DNA of 64,000 nucleotides, from contig JADJBX010000007.1 in assembly GCA_016703545.1 (NCBI GenBank), forward strand, positions 62,001 through 126,000, given 5' to 3'. This document shows positions 1 to 8,768 of this stretch, piece by piece. The stretch is from Candidatus Amarobacillus elongatus (GTDB lineage Bacteria; Chloroflexota; Dehalococcoidia; Tepidiformales; Tepidiformaceae). The notes beneath the pieces are model-generated. The model worked only from the letters and a program-made list of their open reading frames with translations. It did no database searches and was not told the DNA's origin. Every line of letters begins with the position of its first letter. Within the stretch, counting starts at the first letter, position 1. A program made the position numbers and the translations under genes.

Positions 1-1
1 G

Positions 2-556
2 CACCTCGGCGAAGGGCTCCCGGCGCGCCTGCAGCGGCTGCACACGGTGACGTTCGAATTTCACGGCTTCCGCACCCTGGTCACGCGTACGAGCGACATC
101 GGCGAGGACGGGTTCGAATTCATGCTCGCGCCGGCGGTTGCGCAGCACATCATCGAGACACTGGGGCAGGCGGGCGTGCCGCTGGCGGGACAGGCCGCGC
201 TGGAAAGCGCGCGCATCGAGGCGTGTATTCCCGCCTTCGACCCCGACCTGGCGCCCGGCTACACCCCCGCCCAGGCCGACCTCGATCAGCTGCTGGACAT
301 CCCCGGAGGGGAAGAAGGCGTGATCCTCAGCGCCGTGCTACTCGAAGGGGAGAGCGTTCCCCCCGCGGGCACGCCCGTGACCGCGAGCGGGCGGCGCGCC
401 GGGGAATTGCGGTCGTGCGTGCGATCGCTTGGGATTGGCAGCGTCATCGGGCTGGCCTCGGTGGCGACGGATGTGGCGTTGCCAGGCGCCGAACTTGACC
501 TTGCCGGGATTCGCGCCACGATCACGGCCAAGCCCTTTTTGCGCCGGAGAAGCTAA
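2..556 (+). CDS. GcvT-fold aminomethyltransferase-like protein (3' part)
   Basis: The frame is already open at base 2, so the gene starts upstream of the window. The visible 184 residues read as the second half of a GcvT/YgfZ-type folate-binding protein: a 'SDIGEDGFEFML' stretch, then 'GVPLAGQAALESARIEA', which matches the T-protein segment that usually reads G-(A/T)-x-ALE-x-x-RIE, then a C-terminal beta-rich domain ending 'ITAKPF'. T-proteins transfer a methylene group to tetrahydrofolate. YgfZ relatives serve Fe-S or other folate-linked roles, and the visible part cannot separate them. The stop lies 2 nt before the next ATG, so the following Nudix-like gene is probably co-transcribed. Confidence 0.7.
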   Translation, partial: HLGEGLPARLQRLHTVTFEFHGFRTLVTRTSDIGEDGFEFMLAPAVAQHIIETLGQAGVPLAGQAALESARIEACIPAFDPDLAPGYTPAQADLDQLLDIPGGEEGVILSAVLLEGESVPPAGTPVTASGRRAGELRSCVRSLGIGSVIGLASVATDVALPGAELDLAGIRATITAKPFLRRRS

Positions 557-558
557 CT

Positions 559-1113
559 ATGGTCATGCCCCCCATGGACATGAACATCTACATTCCCGAT
601 CCCGCCGCCGTGGTGGAGTTGAACTTTGGCGACCACTGGCGTGCCCGGTGGGTCGAGACCGACACCCTCCCCAAGGGCGCGCCCCTGACGTATGGCTACG
701 TCGTCGTCTGCATGGGCGACAAGGGGTACCTCACGCGGGAGAAAGGCGCCGAACGCTTCGGCACCGTGGGCGGCCCCGTGCCCGAGGGCGAGACCGCCGC
801 GGCGTGGCTGAAGCGCACGGTGATGGAGCAGACGGGGGTCACTCCCGGCCGCATCGAGCTGCTGGGCTACTTCGATTGCCGCGCCACCAGCCACAACCCG
901 GACTACGAAGCGGGGGCGGCCACGGTGCGCCCCGTGTACCTGGTCTCGGCGAAGTCCATCAAGGACCTCGGTGCGAGCTCCCGCTACGAGCGGCGGCGGA
1001 TGCCGATGAACGAGTTCGCCGTGGAGATCCGCAAGCGGCACCCGGAAGTCGATTCGCAGCTGCAGACGGCCATCAACACGCACATGACGCTGTTCCTGCG
1101 GGGCGAGGTCTAG
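559..1113 (+). CDS. Nudix-fold protein with degenerate Nudix box
   Basis: A 184-aa protein. Residues around 74-97 follow the spacing of the Nudix signature G-x5-E-x7-R-E-U-x-E-E-x-G-U, seen as 'GPVPEGETAAAWLKR' followed by 'TVMEQTGV'. The RE pair has become RT and the EE pair EQ. Those acidic residues bind the catalytic metal, so hydrolase activity may be weak or absent, or the substrate may be unusual. Several ATGs lie close together at the start (559, 565, 574, 580); 559 is the most upstream and follows a GAGAAG stretch. It lies directly behind the GcvT-like gene and 10 nt before the next gene, so the three form a likely operon. Confidence 0.6.
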   Translation: MVMPPMDMNIYIPDPAAVVELNFGDHWRARWVETDTLPKGAPLTYGYVVVCMGDKGYLTREKGAERFGTVGGPVPEGETAAAWLKRTVMEQTGVTPGRIELLGYFDCRATSHNPDYEAGAATVRPVYLVSAKSIKDLGASSRYERRRMPMNEFAVEIRKRHPEVDSQLQTAINTHMTLFLRGEV

Positions 1114-1123
1114 CGGAGGGGCG

Positions 1124-1915
1124 GTGGCCGTCAAGCTCCTGTTCCTCGGCAATTCCAACGACGCCAACCCGGACATCCCGGAGGAGCAGCGTTCCCCCGC
1201 GCGCACCGCGGCGCTGCTGGCCGAGTCGATCGGCGAGCCCGTCGAGGTGACGATGCGGAACGCCTGGGCCGACGCCGCCCTGCCGGGGCTCGTCGAGAAG
1301 TGGATGCTGCGCTACCAGCCGGACATCGTGCTGTTCAAGGTGAACTGGTACTGGTACGGGTACGAATCGGTGCCGGCGAAGGTGGAACGCGTGCTCGGCC
1401 GCGTGGGATCGCTCCCCGCGAAGGCCGGCAAACGCGCGGCCGAGACACCCGCGATCGGCCACCGGCGGCTCTTCCACCAGCTCCGCCGCCTCGCCTACCG
1501 GTTCATCGGCGGCGATGCCCCCTTCAGCGAACAGCAAGTCATCGATGTTTCGACCGCCGTCATTCGCAAGATCCTCGCGCATGAGGACGTCGTCCTCGTG
1601 GTCAAGGGCACGGCCACGTACCACCTCGATGGCGAACCCGCGGTCGCTGACTACCGCGCGCGTTTCGTGCGAAAGCGCGACCGGGTGGAGGGCACGCTCG
1701 CGGCGCTGTGCGCGCGGCTCGGCGTGCGCTGGGCCGACAACCGGAACACGGGCGGCCTCGAACACGCGGGCGTCGAGGACGGCGACGGCATTCACCACGA
1801 TGTGGGCGTCCAGGAGCTGATGGCCGGCCACCACGTGCGTGACCTCGCGGAGGCGTGGAAGGCGGCCGGCCGCCAGGCCGCGAGCACGCGCGAAGGGCCG
1901 CTGGCGGCGCGTTAG
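1124..1915 (+). CDS. SGNH-like hydrolase family protein
   Basis: A 263-aa protein. The N-terminus has a beta strand followed by 'LFLGNSND', like the block I of GDSL/SGNH hydrolases with the usual nucleophile Ser in a GNS context. Near the end 'GDGIHHDVGVQELMA' resembles block V (D-x-x-H), which supplies the catalytic Asp and His. The middle ('PDIVLFKVNWYWYGYES') would hold the block III Asn. Such proteins cleave esters on sugars or lipids; no signal peptide is visible, so it acts in the cytoplasm. GTG at 1124 follows GGAGGGG at a good distance. The stop overlaps the converging stop of the next gene by 3 nt. Family assignment rests on motifs only. Confidence 0.55.
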   Translation: MAVKLLFLGNSNDANPDIPEEQRSPARTAALLAESIGEPVEVTMRNAWADAALPGLVEKWMLRYQPDIVLFKVNWYWYGYESVPAKVERVLGRVGSLPAKAGKRAAETPAIGHRRLFHQLRRLAYRFIGGDAPFSEQQVIDVSTAVIRKILAHEDVVLVVKGTATYHLDGEPAVADYRARFVRKRDRVEGTLAALCARLGVRWADNRNTGGLEHAGVEDGDGIHHDVGVQELMAGHHVRDLAEAWKAAGRQAASTREGPLAAR

Positions 1916-2154
1916 CCGCGCGCGTGCTCCGCGTCCCGGCGTTCGCGTTCCTGCGCGCGCTGAATCGCCTCGTCGCTCGGGAAGGACTCGCCGGTGAGGG
2001 GCGTGGTCGAGGGCGGGTCGCTCGCGGGGAAGGAATCCGCCGCGGCGTCGTCGACGGCGTTGCCGAAGCGGCGCTTCGGGTCTTCGCCCGTCTCCTGGCT
2101 GCGGTCGCGTTCGGGGGCGTCATCGCCGGGGCGGCGTTCGCGGTCGTTCTGCAT
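1912..2154 (-). CDS. small hydrophilic protein with SFPASDPP motif
   Basis: 80 residues, almost wholly charged or polar and predicted disordered. The central 'DSFPASDPPS' recurs in many short uncharacterised bacterial proteins; its function is not known to me. I chose the ATG at 2154 over an upstream start because GGAGG lies 7 nt before it. The gene ends tail-to-tail with the SGNH-like gene, sharing 4 nt. Confidence 0.6.
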   Translation of the reverse strand: MQNDRERRPGDDAPERDRSQETGEDPKRRFGNAVDDAAADSFPASDPPSTTPLTGESFPSDEAIQRAQERERRDAEHARG

Positions 2155-2258
2155 GCCAATCCTCCGCGGATGGTGTCGTTCCACGATGGCACGGCGAACG
2201 AAGCGAGCGGCACGGCGGGCGCGGCGGATTACTCGCGAACTGGTAACAACGGGAGGGA

Positions 2259-2339
2259 GAGAAAAGAGAAAGGAGAAAGGAGAAAAGGGCGGGGGCGGCG
2301 CGCGCCCGCGCTTTTCTCCTTTCTCCCTTCTCCCTTCTC
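2259..2339. repeat. inverted pair of heptad arrays (GAGAAAG type)
   Basis: Four exact 7-nt units (GAGAAAA, GAGAAAG, GAGAAAG, GAGAAAA) fill 2259-2286. After a G+C-rich spacer, four complementary-type units (TTTTCTC, CTTTCTC, CCTTCTC, CCTTCTC) fill 2312-2339. The two arms could pair as one long hairpin. Units vary by substitution but the 7-nt register never slips. This is one of ten arrays in the window. Confidence 0.85.
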
Positions 2340-2389
2340 AGCACCACACAGCGAAGGCCCCGTCTCCGGGGCCTTCGCTGTGTGGTGCT
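2340..2389. terminator. perfect 23-bp stem with 4-nt loop
   Basis: The 50 bases form a flawless inverted repeat: 23-nt arms (5' arm 2340-2362, starting AGCACCACACAGCG) around a TCTC loop. It directly abuts the heptad array and its outer bases overlap the stop codon of the esterase gene on the minus strand. Position suggests a terminator for that gene, but there is no U-run and the stem is unusually long and perfect. Confidence 0.7.
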
Positions 2390-3455
2390 AACTCCCGATT
2401 CGCTGGCGTGAGAGGAAGGCCCAGATGAGCTCCGGGGCCGCCACCGGCGTCGCGATCTGCTTCGGCAGCGCCGGCGAGCCCGGCCACACGTGACCGGCGC
2501 CGTTCACCACCACGAGCTCGGTGGGAGCGAGGCAATCGCCCCCGGCCAGCCGCACCGCATCGCCGCCGATCCCGACACCGTCGGACGGCTCGATGCAGTC
2601 GTTATTCTGCGCCCAGCGCTTGAAGGCATCGTAGGCGCCGGCGTACTGCCATGCGCGAACGAGGCCACCGTTGATCGGCACCACCTCATCGGCGGTGCCG
2701 TGGAAGGCAATGACAGGCACGGGTACCCCGCACCCCTTCTGGGGGAAGTCGAGACCGCCCACGGCGGCGATCGCCGTGATCCGATCTGGCAGTTCGCAGG
2801 CCGCGCGCGACGCCATGAAGGCGCCGTTGGAGAAGCCCGCGGCGTACACGCGCCCGCCATCGACGCATAACTCCTTCTGGAGCGTGTCCAGCAGGTCGTT
2901 GATGAACTTGATGTCATCGACGGAGTTCGCGGGTGTCGCGCCCGCCGACCAGCCGGTGGGCGTGCCCGTGCCTTCCGGCGAAACGAGCAGGAACGTCTCC
3001 CGGTCGCTGACGGGAAGGAAGCCGGAATAGGCTTCCTGGTCGGCGGCCGTGCCGGTGCGCCCATGGAAATTGAGCACCAGCGGGATCTTGGTCGTCATCG
3101 TGGCCGAAGGCGGGATATGGAGCCGGTACGAGCGCTTGAGCCCACCGGAGGTGAGCTGGCGAACGGTGGTTCCGCCGGCCTTCAGCCCTTGCGGCATGGC
3201 CTTGTTGCACCCGCTCGCTCCGGGGTCGCGGTGAACGCGAGCCGAAACGGAACGATGCGAACCGCCGCGTACGAGGATTTCGCCGGCGGTTGCCGCGGAG
3301 CGGGTCTCGCGGACGTCGGATGTCGTGTTGGGGACCTGGGCGGGCGCTGCCTGACCGGCGGGGAGTGTGGAGGGCTCCCGGTCGGCTGTCATTGTCCCGC
3401 ATGCTGCGAGCAGGATCGCCGCGCTACTCAACAGTAGCGCAAGCACAACACGCAC
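2388..3455 (-). CDS. secreted PHB-depolymerase/feruloyl-esterase family lipoprotein
   Basis: 355 aa. A hydrophobic N-terminus ends in the lipobox 'LLAACG', so the protein should be exported and lipid-anchored. After a Ser/Thr linker comes an alpha/beta hydrolase of the LpqC/PHB-depolymerase family: 'LVLNFHGRTGT' (oxyanion region), 'AGFSNGAFM' (nucleophile Ser in G-x-S-x-G), 'HGTADEVVP' (acid) and 'GAGHVWPG' (His). Such enzymes cut ester bonds in polyesters or plant wall esters outside the cell. GTG at 3455 follows CGGAG. The stop sits inside the 23-bp palindrome. Confidence 0.85.
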   Translation of the reverse strand: MRVVLALLLSSAAILLAACGTMTADREPSTLPAGQAAPAQVPNTTSDVRETRSAATAGEILVRGGSHRSVSARVHRDPGASGCNKAMPQGLKAGGTTVRQLTSGGLKRSYRLHIPPSATMTTKIPLVLNFHGRTGTAADQEAYSGFLPVSDRETFLLVSPEGTGTPTGWSAGATPANSVDDIKFINDLLDTLQKELCVDGGRVYAAGFSNGAFMASRAACELPDRITAIAAVGGLDFPQKGCGVPVPVIAFHGTADEVVPINGGLVRAWQYAGAYDAFKRWAQNNDCIEPSDGVGIGGDAVRLAGGDCLAPTELVVVNGAGHVWPGSPALPKQIATPVAAPELIWAFLSRQRIGS

Positions 3456-3581
3456 GGCTCCGAGTCACCTCTCGTCTACGTATTCGCTCACCCACAGGAT
3501 ACGTCCCCGTGGGATGCATATGGTATGGGCGAGAGTGTCCTTGTCGCGACTCTTTCGGGCCTAATCCACCGGGCCCCCCGG

Positions 3582-3606
3582 CCCCCGTTACGGCCCGTAA
3601 CGGGGG
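3582..3606 (-). terminator. rho-independent-like terminator of the MFS gene
   Basis: Arms CCCCCGTTACG and CGTAACGGGGG (11 bp, 3-nt loop) lie 22 nt beyond the stop of the MFS gene on the minus strand. A clear U-run is lacking. Confidence 0.6.
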
Positions 3607-3627
3607 TTCATCCGGGCTCCTCGCGCC

Positions 3628-5280
3628 TCAGTGCGCCTCCAGCGGCTGCAGGTCCGGCGCGCGTTCCTCGGCCGGCTGCCCGGCGGGGGGCCCAAAGTTC
3701 CGGCGGAGCGGGATCTCGGGGATGAACAGCGCCAGGAGCACGACCGCCACGCCCGCCATGGTCGCGAACAGGTAGAGCCGCTTGATTGCGCCGGCGACGC
3801 CCTCGCGCTGCGCCTCGACGGTCGCATCGAGCACCGCCTGGCCGCCATCCTGGGCCTGCAGCTCCGCGGTGACCGCGGCGAAGCGGGCACGGTCGAGCGC
3901 GAGCGTGGGATCGCGGAACTCGTCGTACGCGTCCCCGGGGAGGGCGGCGCGCGTGGCGTCGGAGAGTTCGCCATCGAACGACGAGGCGTACGTGGTGGTG
4001 AAGATGACGCCCATCACGGCCACCCCGAGCACCTGCCCGATCTGCATGAAGAACTGCCGCCCGCTGGTGGCGACGCCCATCTGCTGGTGCGGGACCGCGC
4101 TCTGGATGACGACCGAGATGGTGGGGCCGATGAGGCCGCCGCCGAGACCGAAGAGCGCCATGAAGACGGCGATATGCCAGCGTGGCACGCCCACGTCGAG
4201 CGTCATCATCAGGCCCGCGGCCACGACCGAGAAACACGCCCCGAGGACCACGCCCGTCTTCCAGCGGCCCGTTCGCGATACAATCTGGCCGGCGATGATG
4301 CTGCTCCCGAGGAGGCCGAGGGACTGCGGCGTCGAGACGATACCGGAGGCCGTGGCGGAGGCGCCGAGCGACGTCTGGATGAAGGTCGGCAAGTATTGGA
4401 CGGCGCCCATCATGCCGCCGCCCTGGAGCATCGAGAACATGTTCGCCTGGACGAAGACGCGGTTGCGAAAGAGGCCCAGCGGCAGGATCGCCTGCGGATG
4501 GCGGGATTCCTGGCGGACGAAGGCGACGGCGAGGACGATCGCCGCGGCGAACAGCCCCAGCGTCGGCGCACCGCCCCAGCCGTACGTCTCGTTCGCCCAG
4601 ACGAGGGCGAGGAGGGCGCAGGTGGTGGCCGCTCCGAGCAGCAGGGCGCCCTGGAAGTCGATATCGCGGAGGCGGCCGCCCTGGCGGGACATCGGCAGGT
4701 TCACCCAGATGAGCGTCGCCGCGACGATGCCGACGGGCAGGTTGATGTAGAAGCACCAGCGCCAGCCGGGCCCATCGGTGAGGAAGCCGCCAATCGTGGG
4801 GCCGCTGAGCGAGGCAAGGGTGAAGGCGCTGATGAAGTAGCCCATGTACCGGGCGCGCTGGATGGGGGTGAAGATATCGCCGAGGGTGGCGAAGACGGAG
4901 CCGAAGAGGAGCCCGCCGCCCACGCCCTGGACGGCCCGCGCCGCGATCAGGGCCGGCATGGATGGCGCGAGGCCGCACCCCACCGAGGCGCCCACGAAGA
5001 TCGTGATCCCACCGATGATGAACGGCTTGCGGCCGAACATGTCCGAGAGCTTGCCCACCAGCGGCACGACCACCGTCGAGGCCAGCAGGTACACCGTGAA
5101 CACCCACGACAGGAGTGCGAAGCCGCCGAGGTCCGCGAGGATGCGCGGCGTCGCGGTCGCGACGATGGACTGATCGAGGGCGCTGACGAACATCGTGATC
5201 ATCAGCGAGACGTAGATGAGGACCTTCTGACGGTTGGTAAGACGTTCGCCCAGCGCGGGCGAAGCGGACATGGCGGCCAC
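3628..5280 (-). CDS. DHA2-type MFS drug exporter (EmrB/QacA family)
   Basis: About 550 aa with roughly 14 hydrophobic segments, the number typical of the DHA2 family. TM1 carries 'ALDQSIVATATPRI', the family's motif D1. The loop 2-3 motif A reads 'GKLSDMFGRKPFI', and a proline/glycine-rich motif C occurs near 'YFISAFTLASLSGPTIGG'. These pumps expel lipophilic drugs or amphiphiles with protons. I chose GTG at 5280 because GGGAG lies 6 nt upstream; ATG at 5271 is the alternative. The open frame continues far upstream only because stops are rare at this G+C. Confidence 0.9.
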   Translation of the reverse strand: MAAMSASPALGERLTNRQKVLIYVSLMITMFVSALDQSIVATATPRILADLGGFALLSWVFTVYLLASTVVVPLVGKLSDMFGRKPFIIGGITIFVGASVGCGLAPSMPALIAARAVQGVGGGLLFGSVFATLGDIFTPIQRARYMGYFISAFTLASLSGPTIGGFLTDGPGWRWCFYINLPVGIVAATLIWVNLPMSRQGGRLRDIDFQGALLLGAATTCALLALVWANETYGWGGAPTLGLFAAAIVLAVAFVRQESRHPQAILPLGLFRNRVFVQANMFSMLQGGGMMGAVQYLPTFIQTSLGASATASGIVSTPQSLGLLGSSIIAGQIVSRTGRWKTGVVLGACFSVVAAGLMMTLDVGVPRWHIAVFMALFGLGGGLIGPTISVVIQSAVPHQQMGVATSGRQFFMQIGQVLGVAVMGVIFTTTYASSFDGELSDATRAALPGDAYDEFRDPTLALDRARFAAVTAELQAQDGGQAVLDATVEAQREGVAGAIKRLYLFATMAGVAVVLLALFIPEIPLRRNFGPPAGQPAEERAPDLQPLEAH

Positions 5281-5396
5281 ACGAAACTCCCTGCCAACCC
5301 TCACGTGCGGGAAGGGCAGAAAGGAGCATACGCGCGGGCGATGCTTCGTGTGAAGCGAAGTAAAGTGCCGCCAGCGCCGCGCACCGCGGCCGGGGG

Positions 5397-5516
5397 TCAG
5401 GCGAACAGCATCACGCCGAGCGCGAGTGCGCCCAGCACGCCCACCGCCGCGAAGGCGATGAACGCCCCCGGGAACACGCGCTCTTCCTTCTCCGGGCCGC
5501 CGGTTTCTTCGTTCAC
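5397..5516 (-). CDS. 39-aa single-pass membrane peptide
   Basis: GTG start with GAGGTG 5 nt upstream, a charged N-terminus (about 14 residues, with 'EKEERVFPG'), then one hydrophobic helix 'AFIAFAAVGVLGALALGVML' and stop. The layout (strong RBS, charged head, clean TM) supports a real gene. Function is unknown. It lies upstream of, and in the same direction as, the MFS exporter. Confidence 0.6.
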   Translation of the reverse strand: MNEETGGPEKEERVFPGAFIAFAAVGVLGALALGVMLFA

Positions 5517-5627
5517 AGGGCACCTCACGGGATTGGTATGGAAGCAGCGTAGGGTGGTGCGCGGCGCGGACGCCTTCTCGCGCCGCGCGCGCGGGTGGCA
5601 GCCACGTAACGGCTCGCGGGCGGCGGC

Positions 5628-5834
5628 TTAGCTGACGACGGCGAAGACGAGGATATCGGCGAGGTCGCCGTGGTCGCCGGTATCGACGAGGACGGTGCGG
5701 CCGGCGGTGTACTCGGCGCTCGCGAGGCGCGAAAACCTGACGCCGGTGAGGACCTGGGCGGGGGAGTGGGCGAGGCGGATATCGCCGGTGAAGGTGCCGC
5801 TCGAAAAGCTGACGATGGTGGCGCGGGAGATCAT
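5628..5834 (-). CDS. 68-aa protein downstream of the tail-like gene
   Basis: Starts at ATG 5834 with GGAGGG upstream on the minus strand. It reads as a small beta-rich domain ('ATIVSFSSGTFTGDIRLAHS', 'AGRTVLVDTGDHGDLADILV'), as in short phage structural or baseplate-type proteins, but I cannot name a family. It follows the LamG/Asp-box gene after an 86-nt spacer holding a heptad array. Probably part of the same phage-type module. Confidence 0.5.
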   Translation of the reverse strand: MISRATIVSFSSGTFTGDIRLAHSPAQVLTGVRFSRLASAEYTAGRTVLVDTGDHGDLADILVFAVVS

Positions 5835-5852
5835 GGGGGGTCCCTCCGGGAC

Positions 5853-5892
5853 GAGAAAGGAGAAAGGAGAAAGGAGATAAGGGGGCAACCCC
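5853..5892. repeat. heptad array plus GGGGGCAACCCC core
   Basis: Units GAGAAAG x3 then GAGATAA occupy 5853-5880 in an exact 7-nt register, followed at once by GGGGGCAACCCC (5881-5892). The same order (GAGAAAG units, GAGATAA, then a GGGCAACCC core) recurs at 8641-8713 and, inverted, at 52410-52493. Confidence 0.85.
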
Positions 5893-5920
5893 GTGGGGGG
5901 CGGGGTGATGGTGCGCCGTG

Positions 5921-8636
5921 TCATGGCGCGACGAGGTCGTAGGTGGCGCGGTAGCGGTGGCCGGCGGGGCCCCGGGCGAAATCGAGGGCGATGGCGTTGA
6001 CGCGGTAGAGGCGGCTGGCCTGGCTGAGGGCGGGGTGGGTGACGGCGATGTGGTCGAAGAGCTGGGGGCCGGTGGCCCATGGGGCGGTGAGGCGGGCGGC
6101 GGGCTCTTCGGCGGTGTCGTGGCGGAGGCGGTTGGCGGCGTAGCTGGTGGCGCGGGTATCGGTGGTGGCATCGAGGGTGCGGTACTGGGCGAGGCGTGGG
6201 CCGTGGGCGGCGAGGCTCTCGGGGGCGAAGGCCTCGGCCTGGCGGGCGGAGCCCTGCAGGCGGATCCAGTTGGCGGGCGGGGGCTGGTCGATGGCCTCGA
6301 GGGCCTCGATGGGGTGGCCGGTGGGGCCGCCGAAGGTGTAGAGGGCGGGGCTGATGGCGCGCCAGAGGTCGGCGATATCGCGGGCGATGAGGAGCTTATC
6401 GAAGACCATGGCCTCGGCGACGGTGGCGCCGATGAAGAAGCTGCCGGCGGTGGCGGGGCGGATGCCGACGGTGATGGGGGTGGCGGTGGCGATGGCGGCG
6501 GCGGAGGCGGAGGCGCGGGTGCCGACGGGGACGCCATCGACATACCAGGTGACGGTGGTGTTGGCCTGGCGGGTGACGGCGACAAGGTGCCAGTTGCCAT
6601 CGCGGAGGTCGGCTCCGCGAGTATCGGTCCAGCCATCGGCGGAGTTGCCGAAGTTGAGGACGCCGTTGTTGGTGCCCATGTGCCAGTAGGTGCCGGCGCT
6701 GTTATCGGAGGCGAGGATGGTGCGGCTTGTGCCGGCGGCGGGGTTGCGAACGAGGGCGAGGAGGGTGAAGTGGGTAAGGCTGGGGGCGAGGGTTGGGGAG
6801 GTGGAGACGAAGAGGCCGGGGGTGGCGGGGAAGGTGAGGGCGGTGCTGGGCTGGCCGCCGGCGAGGGGGCCGGTGGCGATGGTGTAGGGGGGCGTGATGA
6901 AGGCGCCGGCATAGGCGCCGGTGGCGGAGTGGTCCTGCACGACGGTGGCGTCGTAGGTGGTGAAGCGCCACCAGAGGATGGGCGCGAGGCGGCGGGCGAC
7001 ATCGGCGAAGAGGCGGGAGGTGCGGTTGACGACGGTGAGGGCGCCGGTCTCGGTGCGGAGGCCGTCGTTGAGGGGGGCGAGGATGCGATCGAGGATGGTG
7101 CGGCCGCTTTCGCCGGGGCCCAGGCGAGGCTGGGGGAGTAGGCGGTGAAGTCGGGTGAGGGGTCATCGGGGTCGGCGCCGGAGGCGACGGGGATGGCGGC
7201 GCGCTGGGCGGCGCGCAAGAGGAGTTGGAAGCGGGTGAGGGCGCCTGCGGCGGACTGGTAGGCGGAGGCGGGGCGCCAGCGGGCGAGCTGTTCGAGGGGG
7301 CCGGTGCAGGTGAGGGTAACGATGCGGTGGCCTTCGGCGTGGGTGTGTGCGATGGCCTCGATGGTGAGGATGAAGGCGATGCCGGCTTCCTGGGCCCCGG
7401 CTGCGCCGGAGGCGTAGCCGGGGGTGAGGGTGACGGTCCAGCCGGGGGCGAGGCCGAGGGCGGCGAAGCCGCCATCGGCGTCGTCCATGGTGAGGGTGGC
7501 GGTGAGGGTGGTGGGGGTCTGGCGGAGGCGTGCGGAGAGGAGGCGGGTGGTGAGGGTGAGGGTATCGGGGATGGTGGCGGCCCAGACGCCGGAGGCGGTG
7601 ACGGCGTAGAGGGTGGAGGGGTAGGTGGGTGAGGTGGCGTAGGCGGGGCCGTACTGGGAGGCGGGCTCGAAGGGCTGGGGCTCGGCCCATGCGCCGGTGC
7701 TGATGGATGGGGTGGAGGTCTCGCGGGCGGTGATGGTGGCGACGGCGGAGGTTTCGCGGAGGGCGTAGGCGGCGATGAGGCGGCCGGAGAGGGTGGCGAG
7801 GGTGGCGCCGCGGAGGGTGACGGTGGAGGCGGCATCGGCCTGGTCGACGATGTGGGGTGCGCTCCAGATACCGGGGAAGCCGAGATCGCCGGAGAGGCTG
7901 GCGAAGTGGGTGGGGTGGTTGGTGGAGGCGGCGAGTGCGGAGAAGGTGAGGACGTAATCGGAGCCATCGTGTGCGGCGGCGAGCTCGTAAAGGGCGGCGA
8001 TGGTGGCGCCCTGGGTCCAGTTGGTGGAGGAGGCGTCCCAAGGTGCCGGAGGTGCGGCGAAGGCGGCGGAGGTTGGTGGGGCGCCGGAGAGGCCATAGAA
8101 GACGGCGCAATCGGAGGAGGAGGTGCGGAAGGCGGCGGCGACATGGGTGATGGCGGAGGCTTCGGTGACGAGGGTGGTGGGAGCGGCCCATGTGGCGCCG
8201 TTATCGGAGGAGGAGAGGAGCTTGAGGTCGGAGCCCTTGGCGTAGAGGAGGAGGGTTTCGCCGTTGGCGCGGTTGATGAGTGCGGGGGTGGAGCCGGAGA
8301 CGATGGCGGTATCGCGGTTGACCCAGACGCCGGAGGGGGAGGCGGAGCCGCCGGGGGGAATAGCGGTTGGCGGATTGGAGGGTGCCGGCGTTGTTGCGGA
8401 CGATGAGGAGGTGGCCGGAGGCGGTGAGTGTGGCGGCGCGGGGGTGGTCGGGTTCGGGGCCGCGGTAGATGCGGGACCAGTTGAGGATGGGGGAGCCGAG
8501 GCGTGAGGGGGAGGCGGAGAGGGAGACGGCGGGGCGGCGGGAGTGAGCGAGCTGGTGGGCGGCGAGGGAGGGGAGGGGGTGAACATGCGGGCGAGGCTGC
8601 GGGAGGGGCGGGCGAGCACGGAGGGGGGATGGTCAC
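5921..8636 (-). CDS. large Asp-box/LamG phage-tail-like protein, frameshifted
   Basis: About 905 residues if three one-base indels are corrected (G runs at 8623-8628 and 8353-8358 each one too long; 7115-7118 one too short). With those changes one frame runs from GTG 8636. The N-terminal third contains an Asp-box, 'SSSDNGATW', typical of sialidase-like propellers. The middle has beta-rich repeats ('LTATLTMDDADGGFAAL'). The C-terminal third is a concanavalin/LamG-like domain ('HLVAVTRQANTTVTWYVDGV'). I infer a tail or host-contact protein. No ribosome site is seen before GTG; the spot is filled by pyrimidines of the heptad array. It may be a decayed gene rather than a sequencing artefact. Confidence 0.6.
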
Positions 8637-8640
8637 GGGG

Positions 8641-8713
8641 GAGGAAAGAGAAAGGAGAAAGGAGAAAGGAGAAAGGAGATAAGGGAGGGTGCGGGGCTCG
8701 AGTGGGCAACCCC
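8641..8713. repeat. ten-unit heptad array with GGGCAACCCC end
   Basis: From 8641 the sequence divides into 7-mers without slippage: GAGGAAA, four GAGAAAG, GAGATAA, GGGAGGG, TGCGGGG, CTCGAGT, then GGGCAACCCC at 8704-8713. It fills the divergent space between the tail-like gene and the GNAT gene and so may hold or replace their promoters. Confidence 0.85.
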
Positions 8714-8768
8714 GCGGGTGGCGGGTGTCATACTGCAGCGAAGCTGCGGCGAGAGGGGGAAGAACGCG

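Noticed and set aside
2340..2389. Terminal inverted repeats of an insertion sequence
   Set aside because: The arms are only four bases apart and no transposase lies near.
5918..7141. Gly/Ala-rich 407-residue protein on the plus strand
   Set aside because: It is antisense to the tail-like gene, of low complexity, without an RBS.
3628..8709. A single 1693-residue reading frame on the minus strand
   Set aside because: It joins the MFS exporter, part of the tail-like gene and long Pro/Ser-rich stretches. At this G+C, stops are rare; the recognisable domains begin at internal starts.
8641..8713. Possible CRISPR array
   Set aside because: The units are 7 nt and contiguous, with no spacers and no cas genes.
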